From positions 62,001 to 126,000 of the forward strand of contig JANQFL010000070.1 of assembly GCA_028277845.1 (NCBI GenBank): a stretch of 64,000 nt of DNA. The letters are read 5' to 3'. This stretch comes from Sneathiellales bacterium. Its GTDB lineage: Bacteria > Pseudomonadota > Alphaproteobacteria > JANQFL01. Made by a program: the position numbers and the translations under genes. The notes beneath the pieces are model-generated. The model ran no database searches. It was not told where the DNA came from and worked only from the letters and a program-made list of their open reading frames with translations. This document shows, one piece after another, positions 34,254 through 43,106 of this stretch; positions within the stretch are counted from its first letter, which is position 1; every line of letters starts with the position of its first letter.

Positions 34254-35777
34254 ATGGGTTTCCAAGTGTCGGACCAGCGATTCCCATATGTGCTCTCCAT
34301 CGAGGGCCTCACCAAGGACTATCCCGGTGTGCGGGCCGTCGATGACGTGAGCTTCTCGATCGAGCGCAGTACGGTGCACTGTCTCGTGGGCGAGAACGGC
34401 GCCGGCAAATCCACTCTCGTCAAAATGCTGACCGGCGCGCTGGAGCCGACCAGCGGCCGCATGCAGATCCTCGGCGCGGACTATGCCCCCGCCAGTCCGA
34501 GCGAAGCCCGCGAGCGGGGCATCGCGACGCTGTTTCAGGAACTCCACGTCGTCAACGAACTCACCGTGCAGGAAAACCTCACCCTCGGCATGGAACGGAG
34601 CAGGTTCGGGTTCCTCGTTAAGTCGGACCTCGACGAGCGCGTCGTGGCAACGCTGGCCGCGATCGAACCGTCCATCGATCCGGCGGCGGACGTGTCCAGC
34701 CTGAGCGTGGCACAGAAGCAGATCGTCGAGATCGCCCGTGCCGCGTCTTCCGGCGCCAATGTCATCATCATGGACGAGCCGACCGCCGCGTTGTCGGAAC
34801 GCGAGGTGGACCGCCTGTTCGACGTCATCCGCCGTTTGCGGGAGACGGATGTGACCGTGATCTACATCTCCCACAAGCTCGATGAAATCTTCAAACTCGG
34901 CGACGCCGTGACCGTTCTGCGCGACGGCAAGCACATCGCGACCAAGAAACTGGCCGACGTCGACGGACGGTCCGAACTGATCGAGATGATGATCGGCCGC
35001 GCGGTGTTCCACGACTACGCGCCAAGAGCAAACGTCAGCGACGAGACGGTGCTGACGGCCGAGGGCCTGAGCAACGACCTGCTCAAGGATGTCTCGTTCC
35101 ACATCGGCAAGGGCGAGATCGTCGGCTTCTACGGGCTCGTCGGCGCCGGCAAGACCGAGATCGCCCGCGCCCTGTTCGGCGCCGATCCCGTGTCGGGCAC
35201 CATCACGTTCAAGGGGCGGGTCGTCGACCATTCGCCCAAGAGCGCGATCGCGTCCGGCATCGCCCTGGTGCCCGAGGAGCGCCGCACCCAGGGCCTGTTC
35301 ACCAGCCTCACCATCGCGCGCAACATCCCGATCATGAACATGGGGAAGCTGTCCGACCGTGGCGTGGTCCGGTCCGCCGACGAACGGGCGACGGCGATCG
35401 ACTATGTCGGGCGATTGCGCGTGGCGACGGAAAGCGTCGACAAATACGTGGAAAAACTCTCCGGCGGCAATCAGCAGAAAGTCGTCTTCGCCAAGTGTCT
35501 GTTCGCGGATGCCGATCTTCTGTTGCTCGATGAGCCCACGCGCGGCGTGGACGTCGGCGCCAAGACCGAAATCTACGACATCATCCGGACACTGGCCGAT
35601 GAGGGTAATTCGGTCGCCATTTTTTCGTCCGAGCTCGAAGAGGTGCTTGGGCTGTGCGACCGCATCTTCCTGCTGTTCGACGGATCGCTTGAAGACGAGG
35701 TCGCCAACGGCCCGGATGTGGATATCCCCCACATCCTCAACGTGGTGACGGGCGGCGCCCAGGGAGCCGTGCCATGA
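34254..35777 (+). CDS. Sugar ABC transporter ATP-binding protein (two ATPase domains)
   Basis: 507 aa from the ATG at 34254; the frame is open far upstream through the hairpin, which is rejected because the family N-terminus (LSIEGLTKDYPGVRAVDDVS) begins about 14 residues after this ATG. Walker A GENGAGKSTLV, signature SVAQKQIVEIARAAS, Walker B VIIMDEPTAALSE; second half GLVGAGKTEIA, LSGGNQQKVVFAKCL and LLLDEPTRGVDVG. CUT2-type energiser for two downstream permeases. Its stop overlaps the next start by four bases. Confidence 0.92.
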   Translation: MGFQVSDQRFPYVLSIEGLTKDYPGVRAVDDVSFSIERSTVHCLVGENGAGKSTLVKMLTGALEPTSGRMQILGADYAPASPSEARERGIATLFQELHVVNELTVQENLTLGMERSRFGFLVKSDLDERVVATLAAIEPSIDPAADVSSLSVAQKQIVEIARAASSGANVIIMDEPTAALSEREVDRLFDVIRRLRETDVTVIYISHKLDEIFKLGDAVTVLRDGKHIATKKLADVDGRSELIEMMIGRAVFHDYAPRANVSDETVLTAEGLSNDLLKDVSFHIGKGEIVGFYGLVGAGKTEIARALFGADPVSGTITFKGRVVDHSPKSAIASGIALVPEERRTQGLFTSLTIARNIPIMNMGKLSDRGVVRSADERATAIDYVGRLRVATESVDKYVEKLSGGNQQKVVFAKCLFADADLLLLDEPTRGVDVGAKTEIYDIIRTLADEGNSVAIFSSELEEVLGLCDRIFLLFDGSLEDEVANGPDVDIPHILNVVTGGAQGAVP

Positions 35778-36826
35778 GCGTGCTGTCGCACCTGCCGGCA
35801 GGCGCGCAGTCAACGGCCGAACGGCCGCGGGACTCGGGCGGCCGCCGCATGAGCGACGAGAGTTTCATCAACCTGCTGGTCGCATCCGTCGCCATCGTGC
35901 TGTTCCTGGCCGCCTCCGCCATGGTGCCGAACTTCTTCCAGTTCCAGAACATGGTCAATCTGGTGACCAACAACTGGGCGGTCATTTCGCTCGGCGTCGG
36001 CGTCACCTTTCTGCTCGTCTCGGGTAATTTCGATCTTTCGGTCGGCGGCCAGGTCGCGTTGTCGGGCGTGCTCGCCGTCTGGTTCGCGCAGTCAACGGCC
36101 GGCGCCAATCCGCTGGCAACCGGTTTGGGGCTTCCCACCTGGCTGGCCATGGCCTGCGCCCTGGCCGGCGCGATGGCCATCGGCGGCCTGAACGCGCTCT
36201 TCGTCGTGCGTTTTCGTGTGCCCTCGATCATCGTGACGCTGGGCACCATGATGGTGGCCCGCGGCATCGCCAAGGTGATCACGGAGGGCTCGCAACGGAA
36301 CACCAACCTGCCCGATGATTTCGGCGCGCTCGGCAACCTGGCCATGTTCGGCACCTCGATCAAATTCCCCGTCGTCCTGATGGTGGTGCTGGTACTCGTC
36401 GCCGTGTTCATCGAGCGCAAGACCGTGTTCGGCCGCCTGACCTACTGGATCGGCGCCAATCCGGTGACGTCCCGCCTGTCCGGCGTCGACAACGCGCGGC
36501 ACCTGACCTGTCTCTACCTGTTCAGTTCCGCCATCGCCGGCGTCGTCGGCATTCTTCTCGCATCCGAGTTCAAGTCCGGTTTCTCGGCCCGCGGTACGCT
36601 GATGGAATTCGACGCGCTGGTGATCGCGCTGCTCGGCGGCGTGGCCATCGCCGGCGGCTTCGGCTCTGTGATCGGCATGTTCTTCGGCGCCCTGATCCTC
36701 GCCGTGGTCACCTCGGCCGCGACGGGTCTGGTGCTGTCGCCCGACTGGCAGTTCATCCTTAAGGCGGTCGCGGTGTTTCTCGCCATCATGACCCAGACCT
36801 GGGCCCTGGCCCGCAGGAACCGGTGA
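35774..36826 (+). CDS. Sugar ABC transporter permease 1
   Basis: 350 aa CUT2 permease with about ten membrane segments. Key stretches: LVSGNFDLSVGGQVALSGVL, GGLNALFVVRFRVPSIIVTL, YWIGANPVTSRLSGVDN and VIALLGGVAIAGGFGSVIGM. A hydrophilic N-terminal tail of about 35 residues. It begins inside the ATPase stop codon, and its own stop overlaps the GTG start of the second permease, so all three are translationally coupled. Confidence 0.92.
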   Translation: MSVLSHLPAGAQSTAERPRDSGGRRMSDESFINLLVASVAIVLFLAASAMVPNFFQFQNMVNLVTNNWAVISLGVGVTFLLVSGNFDLSVGGQVALSGVLAVWFAQSTAGANPLATGLGLPTWLAMACALAGAMAIGGLNALFVVRFRVPSIIVTLGTMMVARGIAKVITEGSQRNTNLPDDFGALGNLAMFGTSIKFPVVLMVVLVLVAVFIERKTVFGRLTYWIGANPVTSRLSGVDNARHLTCLYLFSSAIAGVVGILLASEFKSGFSARGTLMEFDALVIALLGGVAIAGGFGSVIGMFFGALILAVVTSAATGLVLSPDWQFILKAVAVFLAIMTQTWALARRNR

Positions 36827-37869
36827 CGGCGATGTCGGAAACACACGCACACCAACCCGGTACTGAAAAACCGTTCGCCGCAATGGCCGCCGGGTTCCTG
36901 CGCGACTACTACATCTATTTCGTCCTGCTCGGCATCGTCGTCATCCTGAGCGTCGCCAACATCGACCGCTACGACCTGTTCGAGCGCGGCAATTTCCTCT
37001 ACCCGAAAAACATCATCAACGTGCTGCGCGTCTCGGCGCCGTTGCTCATGCTGGCGGGCGCGTTCTGCCTGCTCATGGTGTCGGGCTATATCGATCTCTC
37101 CGTCGGCAGCGCCATGAGTCTGGGCGCCGTCGTTTATGCCCTTCTGGCCATCAACGGCGTGCCGATCGTCGCCTGTGTCGCCATCACCGTTGTGGTCGGG
37201 GTGGGGCTGGGGGCGATCAACGGGTTCCTGGTCGTCCGGCTCAAGATCACGCCGGTCATCGCGACCCTGATCACCCTCAGCCTCTACAAGGGTATCGCCT
37301 TGCTTCTGGTCGAGGACGGCGTGTCGGCGATCAAATCGGGCGGCGGCCTGAAGATGCCGGCCTGGTTCAACGACTTCGGCCGCGACGGGGTGCTGCTCGG
37401 GCTGCCGATGGCGTTCTGGCTCGCCGTCGCCGTGACCGTCGCCCTGATCATCGCCCAGAACCGAAGCCTGCTCGGCAAGTACGCGGCGGCCACCGGCGGC
37501 AATCCGACAGCCGCGAAGCTGTCCGGCATCAACACCGGCAGGGTCGTGTTCGGGCTTTACGTGCTGGTCGGTGTTGCGGCGGCGCTCGCCGGCATGGCCC
37601 GGTCGAGCTTCATGTCGCTGGGCGATCCGCTGTCGGGCGACGGCATGGAGCTCAGCGCCATTCTCGTGGTCCTGCTCGGCGGCACGGCGTTCAGCGGCGG
37701 TGAAGGCAAGGTGCTCAGATCGTTCATCGGCGCGCTGATCATCATGGCGCTGACGGTAGGCATGCTCACCCTCGTGCCGGCCTACTACCAGACCCTGGTC
37801 ATCGGCGCGGCGCTGCTTGCCGCAGCGGCATCGAACCACCTGATCAGCCGCAAGAAATCGGCGTTCTGA
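36823..37869 (+). CDS. Sugar ABC transporter permease 2
   Basis: 348 aa, GTG start in a GTGA overlap with the preceding stop; an ATG nine bases later is an alternative. Contains LMVSGYIDLSVGSAMSLGAV, GAINGFLVVRLKITPVIATL, KYAAATGGNPTAAKLSGINT and VLLGGTAFSGGEGKVLRSF. With permease 1 it makes a heterodimeric channel, which distinguishes this importer from the single-permease TorT-like one at 3.7 kb. Confidence 0.92.
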   Translation: MTAMSETHAHQPGTEKPFAAMAAGFLRDYYIYFVLLGIVVILSVANIDRYDLFERGNFLYPKNIINVLRVSAPLLMLAGAFCLLMVSGYIDLSVGSAMSLGAVVYALLAINGVPIVACVAITVVVGVGLGAINGFLVVRLKITPVIATLITLSLYKGIALLLVEDGVSAIKSGGGLKMPAWFNDFGRDGVLLGLPMAFWLAVAVTVALIIAQNRSLLGKYAAATGGNPTAAKLSGINTGRVVFGLYVLVGVAAALAGMARSSFMSLGDPLSGDGMELSAILVVLLGGTAFSGGEGKVLRSFIGALIIMALTVGMLTLVPAYYQTLVIGAALLAAAASNHLISRKKSAF

Positions 37870-37918
37870 GTCCGGGCAGCCAGGTGCTGTGCGTTTCAAT
37901 CGGCAAAGGTGATATGTC

Positions 37919-38935
37919 ATGAAAGCTGTGGGTTTCCTGAAGTCGCTGCCCATCACGGAGGCCGACAGTCTGTTCGACGTTGAGGTACCCGAACCGGCGC
38001 CTCTGGCCAACGATCTCCTGGTCAGGATCGAGGCGATTTCGGTCAATCCGGCCGACGCCAAACGGCGCATCCGCACCGCCGTGGACACGCCGCACGAGGC
38101 GCCTTTCATTCTGGGCTACGACGCCGTCGGGATCGTCGAGGCGGCCGGAGATGCCGTATCCGGTTTCGAACCGGGCGACCGGGTCTGGTATGCCGGCGAC
38201 GCCAACCGCCCCGGATCGTATGCCGAACTGCAGTGCGTCGACCACCGGATTGCCGCCAGGGCGCCGACGACGGCCGCGCCGGAACGTGCCGCCGCGCTGC
38301 CCCTGACCACGCTGACGGCATGGGAGATGTTGTTCGACCGGCTGCAGGTCCCGGTCGATGAAAGCCCCGCGAGCGTGTTGGTCATCGGCGCCGCCGGCGG
38401 CGTCGGTTCGATCACGATACAGCTCGCCCGCAAGCTGACCGGGTTGCGCGTCATCGCCACGGCATCGCGGCACGAAACCGCCGACTGGTGCCGGCGCATG
38501 GGGGCGCACCATATTGTCGATCATCGCGACCTCGTCGCAAGCATGCGTGAGTTGGGCTGGGAGACGACCGACTACATCGTTCAATATGCCGATACCGCTC
38601 AGCATTGGGATGCCATGTGCGAGTTGGTGGCGCCGCAGGGCAAAATCGGCACGATCGTCGAAACCGACGAACGCCTCGACATTTCCGATTTGCAGGGGAA
38701 GTCCGCTGCCCTCTGTTGGGAACTGATGTTCACCCGTGCGCTGTTCCAGACGGAGGACATGTACAAACAGGGGCGGATTTTGGACCGCGCTGCCGCGATG
38801 GTCGACGATGGCATCATCGAAACGACCGAAACGATCATCCTGAACGGCCTGTCCGCCGAGACCCTAAAGCAAGCGCACGCCATGATCGAGAAAGCCGCGA
38901 CCATCGGCAAGATCGTCGTCGATTACGGAAACTGA
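37919..38935 (+). CDS. Medium-chain dehydrogenase/reductase (quinone-oxidoreductase-like)
   Basis: 338 aa. MDR architecture: GroES-like N-terminal domain with ISVNPADAKRRIR and PFILGYDAVGIVEAAGDAVS, a Rossmann domain with VIGAAGGVGSITIQLARKLTG, split here after GSITIQ, and YIVQYADTAQHWDAM. The usual catalytic-zinc cysteine/histidine ligands are absent, as in the zinc-independent quinone oxidoreductase branch. NADPH-dependent reduction of an enone or quinone is the typical activity. It follows the importer by 50 bases and may supply the oxidoreductase step of the sugar-acid pathway, but this is not certain. Confidence 0.82.
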   Translation: MKAVGFLKSLPITEADSLFDVEVPEPAPLANDLLVRIEAISVNPADAKRRIRTAVDTPHEAPFILGYDAVGIVEAAGDAVSGFEPGDRVWYAGDANRPGSYAELQCVDHRIAARAPTTAAPERAAALPLTTLTAWEMLFDRLQVPVDESPASVLVIGAAGGVGSITIQLARKLTGLRVIATASRHETADWCRRMGAHHIVDHRDLVASMRELGWETTDYIVQYADTAQHWDAMCELVAPQGKIGTIVETDERLDISDLQGKSAALCWELMFTRALFQTEDMYKQGRILDRAAAMVDDGIIETTETIILNGLSAETLKQAHAMIEKAATIGKIVVDYGN

Positions 38936-39161
38936 TCCGAAACAAGTCGGGAAATACCAAACCGGCGCGGAGCCGGTCAGTTTCATCCGCGACGATCGGA
39001 TTGCGCTATTTGTCGCCGGCCATCTCGGCAACCGGACAATGACCTCAGGCGCAAACCGCCATTACCCCGAGGAGACGGATTGTCGTGCTAGGTGTTTGAA
39101 GATTGATCGACACTTTACGGCGCCATTTGGCGGAGGGCCCCAAAACCAAACAAATTTCCTG

Positions 39162-39971
39162 TCACCTCGTCGGCTGACAAGGAATGCGACCGGAGACCGG
39201 TTCGCAGCAGGCTGTTGGTTCAGCCACAAACTGCCTTTGCTTCAGAGAAACTTCGCGCGATGCCGGTGCCCGGACAGCGAGTGCACCGATGTATTCCGGT
39301 GCTGTTTCGATGTTGAGCAGAGTCCAGTCACTGATTGCGCCATAGCACTCTTCAATAGACCGAACGGCAGGGGGCTGATCGGGATCGACCGTCACCTCGA
39401 AGGATTTCAGCGGCATGGCCAGACCTTCCCCCGTTGCCTTGATGACGGCTTCCTTGCGTGTCCAGCAGCTGAAGAACGCCCGAGACCGGTCCGCAGCCGG
39501 TGTTTGCCGCAATTGGCATTGCTCGCCTTCGGAAAACTGCGCCGCGGCGATGGCGTCTCTGTCCGGCAATTCGCGCAGTTTCTCGAGATCGATGCCTACG
39601 GGGGCACTTCGTGTTACGGCGATGAGGGCGCGGTCCGCGGCGTGCGATAGACTGAAGTGAAGTCCGCCGCTATTTCGCTTCAGCTCGGGTTTTCCGTTTG
39701 CACCGTAATAAAAATCTATCTGACCGGGCGTTTTGTCCAAATAGCGGGACAACACGCAACGCAATGCCGCTCGTGACGCGACCCAGCGCATACGGTCATC
39801 GTCGAACCGGAAACGTCCGGCTCTGTCCCGCTCGTCGCCGCTCAACAGGTCCACGCAGGTGTCGCGCCTATCATCGGTCGCGGTCAGGTCGCACTCCCAG
39901 ACATGGATATCGCGGTCTGCCAGGACCGGGCTCGTGGCCGACTGGTGATTGCGATTATTCCGTTTCGTCAT
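39162..39971 (-). CDS. 4'-phosphopantetheinyl transferase (Sfp type)
   Basis: 269 aa, typical Sfp-type length. Motifs: FRFDDDRMRWVASRAALRCV (split at MRWVASRAALR), GKPELKRNSGGLHFSLSHAA, VGIDLEKLRELPD (metal Asp/Glu) and the second site FFSCWTRKEAVIKATGEGL. It transfers phosphopantetheine from CoA to the conserved Ser of carrier proteins, activating the NRPS T domains and the stand-alone carrier. Transcribed divergently from the NRPS operon across a 417-base AT-rich region, a common layout. Confidence 0.92.
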   Translation of the reverse strand: MTKRNNRNHQSATSPVLADRDIHVWECDLTATDDRRDTCVDLLSGDERDRAGRFRFDDDRMRWVASRAALRCVLSRYLDKTPGQIDFYYGANGKPELKRNSGGLHFSLSHAADRALIAVTRSAPVGIDLEKLRELPDRDAIAAAQFSEGEQCQLRQTPAADRSRAFFSCWTRKEAVIKATGEGLAMPLKSFEVTVDPDQPPAVRSIEECYGAISDWTLLNIETAPEYIGALAVRAPASREVSLKQRQFVAEPTACCEPVSGRIPCQPTR

Positions 39972-40388
39972 CGGCGCGTTTCCCTTTGCCGTCCGCTTCG
40001 CTTGTCGTTATCGCCGCCGCCGCGATTGACTCTGATGAATACTCGTATCTAATTCATAAGGTTGAATTGCTAGTCATTCTTCTAGTTAAACAGGAACAGA
40101 CAAAACCTTAACAGTCGATGGTGTTATCCTTGAGGGTTAATTTTTGTTTACTATTTGATACAGTCGTCAAGAAATTTGTTCATTTGTATTATTTCAATAC
40201 AATTCTGGTACCAATTTCGTAAAATTGAATAGTTCATGAGCTTTGTATCAAAAGGCATATGAAACTGCCGGCAGGTATTGTCGGCCAACAAGAACAAGGT
40301 TTGACGGCGCTTCGGTACGCATTGATCCAATCTGAGACCTGAGCCGTACTCTGTATGCCGTTATACGATCTGTCGGGCACCGCGATAA
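39972..40388. promoter_or_regulatory. 417-base divergent promoter region of the NRPS cluster
   Basis: Strongly AT-rich from about 40030 to 40250 in contrast to coding flanks. It contains the TTGTATT/AATACAA inverted repeat (separate entry). No cluster regulator gene is in the window, so control may come from outside or through a global regulator. I saw no lux-type box. Confidence 0.5.
40184..40202. promoter_or_regulatory. Inverted repeat upstream of the NRPS operon
   Basis: TTGTATT-ATTTC-AATACAA, perfect seven-base arms around five bases, about 190 bases before the first NRPS start. Resembles a dimer-binding operator; the AT-rich stem without a T run makes a terminator unlikely. The cognate regulator is not identified. 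Confidence 0.4.
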
Positions 40389-42896
40389 ATGAAGAACGTC
40401 GCCGATATCTATCCCCTTTCGCCCATGCAGGAGACCATGCTGCTGCACGCGATCTCCCGGCCCGGCGACGATGTCCTGTTCAATCAGTTCGTCTACGAAA
40501 TTAACGGGGATTTGGATCAATCGGCCATGCGTGGCGCCTGGCAGGCACTCGTCGACAGGCACGCCATTCTGCGCTCCGCATTTGTATGGGAAGATGTCAA
40601 GCAACCGCTTCAGGTCGTCCGTATTTCGGTCGATCTGCCCTACCGGCAGTACGATTGGCGGCAAAAAGGCGGCGCCGAACGGGACACGGCTCTGGAAGCG
40701 CTGCTCGACGCGGATCGCGAAAGCGGGTTTGCCCTCGGTGAAGCCCCGCTGACCAGGCTGTGTGTCATCCGTATGGACGAGAACCGTCACGTCATGGTGT
40801 GGAGCAGCCACCACCTGCTGGTCGATCGCTGGTGTCTGGGGACATTGTTTACGGAACTGGCGGAACTTTACAACGCAAGCCGGTCCGGCCGTGCACCGCA
40901 GTTGAATGAAGCGCGGCCCTATCGGGACTATATCGGCTGGATTGCCCGCCAGGACGACAATGCGGGGCGGCAGTTCTGGCACCACCGCCTTGCCGGCATG
41001 AGGGAGCCGGTGCCGCTGACCACATGGTGCGGGAAAATCGATCAGCCGCGCGAACGCCAGGCGACGTTGACGCTGGACGACGACGTCCGTGCCGGATTGA
41101 CGGCGCTTTCCCGGCGGCTCGGCGTGACACCAAGTACCTTCCTGCAAGGTGCATGGGCGTTGACAATCAACCGCATAACCGGTCGGCAAGACGGCGCATT
41201 CGGCATCGTTACGTCCGGGCGGCCGCCCGACTTGCCGCACGTGGAAGGCATTGTCGGCACGTTCATCAACAATCTGCCCGTCCGTATGCGCATGCCGCGG
41301 CAAATGACGATGCAGAGTTGGCTCAAGGCATTGCAGGCCGAACAGCAGGCGCGCATGCCGTTTGAGCACGTTTCCCCGACCGACATTGATCTGATTGCCG
41401 GGTCCGCTCCCGGCAGCCGTCTGTTCGACAACTTGTTCCTCTGGCTCGCGGGCGAAGCGTTGCCGCAGTTCGACGGCATCTCGTTGCGCGCGGTGTCGGG
41501 AGACATGTCGACCGCGGTGCCGCTTACTCTGAGTGTTTCCGAAAACGACGAACTGGCGCTGGAGCTGCGCTGTCAGGCAGGGGTGGACACCGTGATGCCG
41601 TTCGACGACATCCTGCCTTGCCTGCTGAATGTGATGCAGGGACTGCTGGCCGCCGATCCTGCGGGCCCGCTGGCGGATCTACCGGGTTTCCGGCTGGATG
41701 CGGAGGAACCGGACGATATCCCGGCACCGGACTCGAAGGAAATTGCTGTCGCGGCAGCGTCCGGGGGAGGCGTGTCGCCGGCCAGCGAGGCTGTTCCCGG
41801 TGGGCGCGAAGCAGCGGATTACGAAACCATTCGGGATTTGATGACGGGTGCCTGGCAGGAGGTTCTTGGGAAAGTACACGTCGATGCCGACGACAACTTC
41901 TTCGATATCGGCGGTAACTCCATCCTGGCGGCACAACTGCACGCGCTTGCGGAGCGAAGGGTCGGAAAACGCATTCCGATGCTCGCTCTTTTCAAGGCGC
42001 CGACGATCCGCGACATGGCCAGAACCTTGGCGAACGACGAATGGCCCCTTAGCGGCCAGGTGATTACGCCGTTACGCACCCAGGGTACTTTGCCGCCGCT
42101 GTTCTGCATCTCATCACCCGAGGTTAATTCGGTCGGTTACGCATTGCTGGCACAGCACCTCAATCATGAGCGGCCCGTCTATGTCCTGCAGGCGCCGCCA
42201 CAGTCCGGCACCGTCACGAAGATATCCCCGAAAGCGTTGCCGGAATTGGCGAGCACTTACATTGCGGCCATGCGTGAAGTCCAGGAGGCGGGTCCATATC
42301 ACTTGCTGGGTATGTGTACGGGGTCGCACCTGGCGCATAGAATAGCGGTGCAGCTTGAAGCCGAAGGGCAGGCGGTTCCTTTCGTCGGAATCGTAAACAC
42401 CTGGGCGCTCAACACCATTTCCAAGTTTTACTACGTACAACGCGTGATTAACCGGTTGAGGTATTACCGCGGCAGACTCCGTGAATTGGCCCGTCAAAAG
42501 CCCAGCGAGCAACTGGCGGTATTGAGCCAGGTGGCGGCGCGGCGGTTTTCGCGTGCCGCACAGGCCGTTGCGCCAGTATCCGGATTTGGGGATGGCGCCA
42601 CGACCACTCCGTCTCCTGTTTCCGATGCATCACAGCGTGACGAATGGATCGAGGATGTTGGTTGGGCTACCGGCGACAACGATGCGCCGAAGTTCGGCGG
42701 TACGGTCACGGTTTTTCGTCTGCGGCGGCAAAGTTGGTGGCGGATCCGCGACAGGGGACTCGGCTGGGGCTTGCACGCCGATCATGTGGATATCATCGAT
42801 TGTCCTGGCGACAGTCACTTGACCATTCTACGCAATCCCAACGTCGGGTCGCTGGCCGAACGGCTGCAAGCGTCCCTGGTCGACATGACGCACTAG
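40389..42896 (+). CDS. NRPS terminal module: condensation - carrier - thioesterase (C-T-TE), no adenylation domain
   Basis: 835 aa. C domain residues ~5-430 with HHLLVDRW (H141, H142, D146). Carrier domain ~480-550, phosphopantetheine Ser511 in DIGGNSILA. Type I thioesterase ~565-830: the nucleophile elbow is G641-M-C643-T-G645, so Cys replaces the usual Ser; His810 lies in PGDSHLTIL; the usual acidic residue after the next strand is Asn670 in GIVNTW. There is no A domain, so the carrier is either loaded in trans or the C domain uses another acceptor. Although first in the operon, TE makes it the last biosynthetic step. Cys thioesterases are known for strained or unusual release (for example obafluorin beta-lactone). 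Confidence 0.9.
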   Translation: MKNVADIYPLSPMQETMLLHAISRPGDDVLFNQFVYEINGDLDQSAMRGAWQALVDRHAILRSAFVWEDVKQPLQVVRISVDLPYRQYDWRQKGGAERDTALEALLDADRESGFALGEAPLTRLCVIRMDENRHVMVWSSHHLLVDRWCLGTLFTELAELYNASRSGRAPQLNEARPYRDYIGWIARQDDNAGRQFWHHRLAGMREPVPLTTWCGKIDQPRERQATLTLDDDVRAGLTALSRRLGVTPSTFLQGAWALTINRITGRQDGAFGIVTSGRPPDLPHVEGIVGTFINNLPVRMRMPRQMTMQSWLKALQAEQQARMPFEHVSPTDIDLIAGSAPGSRLFDNLFLWLAGEALPQFDGISLRAVSGDMSTAVPLTLSVSENDELALELRCQAGVDTVMPFDDILPCLLNVMQGLLAADPAGPLADLPGFRLDAEEPDDIPAPDSKEIAVAAASGGGVSPASEAVPGGREAADYETIRDLMTGAWQEVLGKVHVDADDNFFDIGGNSILAAQLHALAERRVGKRIPMLALFKAPTIRDMARTLANDEWPLSGQVITPLRTQGTLPPLFCISSPEVNSVGYALLAQHLNHERPVYVLQAPPQSGTVTKISPKALPELASTYIAAMREVQEAGPYHLLGMCTGSHLAHRIAVQLEAEGQAVPFVGIVNTWALNTISKFYYVQRVINRLRYYRGRLRELARQKPSEQLAVLSQVAARRFSRAAQAVAPVSGFGDGATTTPSPVSDASQRDEWIEDVGWATGDNDAPKFGGTVTVFRLRRQSWWRIRDRGLGWGLHADHVDIIDCPGDSHLTILRNPNVGSLAERLQASLVDMTH

Positions 42897-42922
42897 GGGA
42901 AACAAGTGAATTTTGTAAGGCA

Positions 42923-43060
42923 ATGAATATTCGGGCGATAATTCCTAGTAATAGTTGTGTTATCAGGCTGGAAATGTGCCGAATAGTGGCGAACGTTAAT
43001 GTTAACTATTTGAATGCATTAAGACGAGCTCATGTTTTGAATCGCCAACTGCAGGATTGA
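42923..43060 (+). CDS. Possible 45-residue peptide in the C-T-TE/dehydrogenase gap
   Basis: An AT-rich reading frame of 45 codons starts at an ATG preceded by GTAAGGCA and ends 46 bases before the prolyl dehydrogenase. The composition (many Asn, Ile, Val, Arg) differs from neighbours. No family is recognised. It may be only a chance frame in the 210-base gap between C-T-TE and dehydrogenase genes, which is the only large gap within the cluster. Confidence 0.15.
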   Translation: MNIRAIIPSNSCVIRLEMCRIVANVNVNYLNALRRAHVLNRQLQD

Positions 43061-43106
43061 TGTTTAGTCTATACAATAGTTATGCGAGTAAAAGGTTGTT
43101 TCAAAA

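Noticed and set aside
38961-38977. Terminator after the MDR gene (ACCGGC/GCCGGT stem)
   Set aside because: Six base pairs with no T run, below what I would call a terminator.
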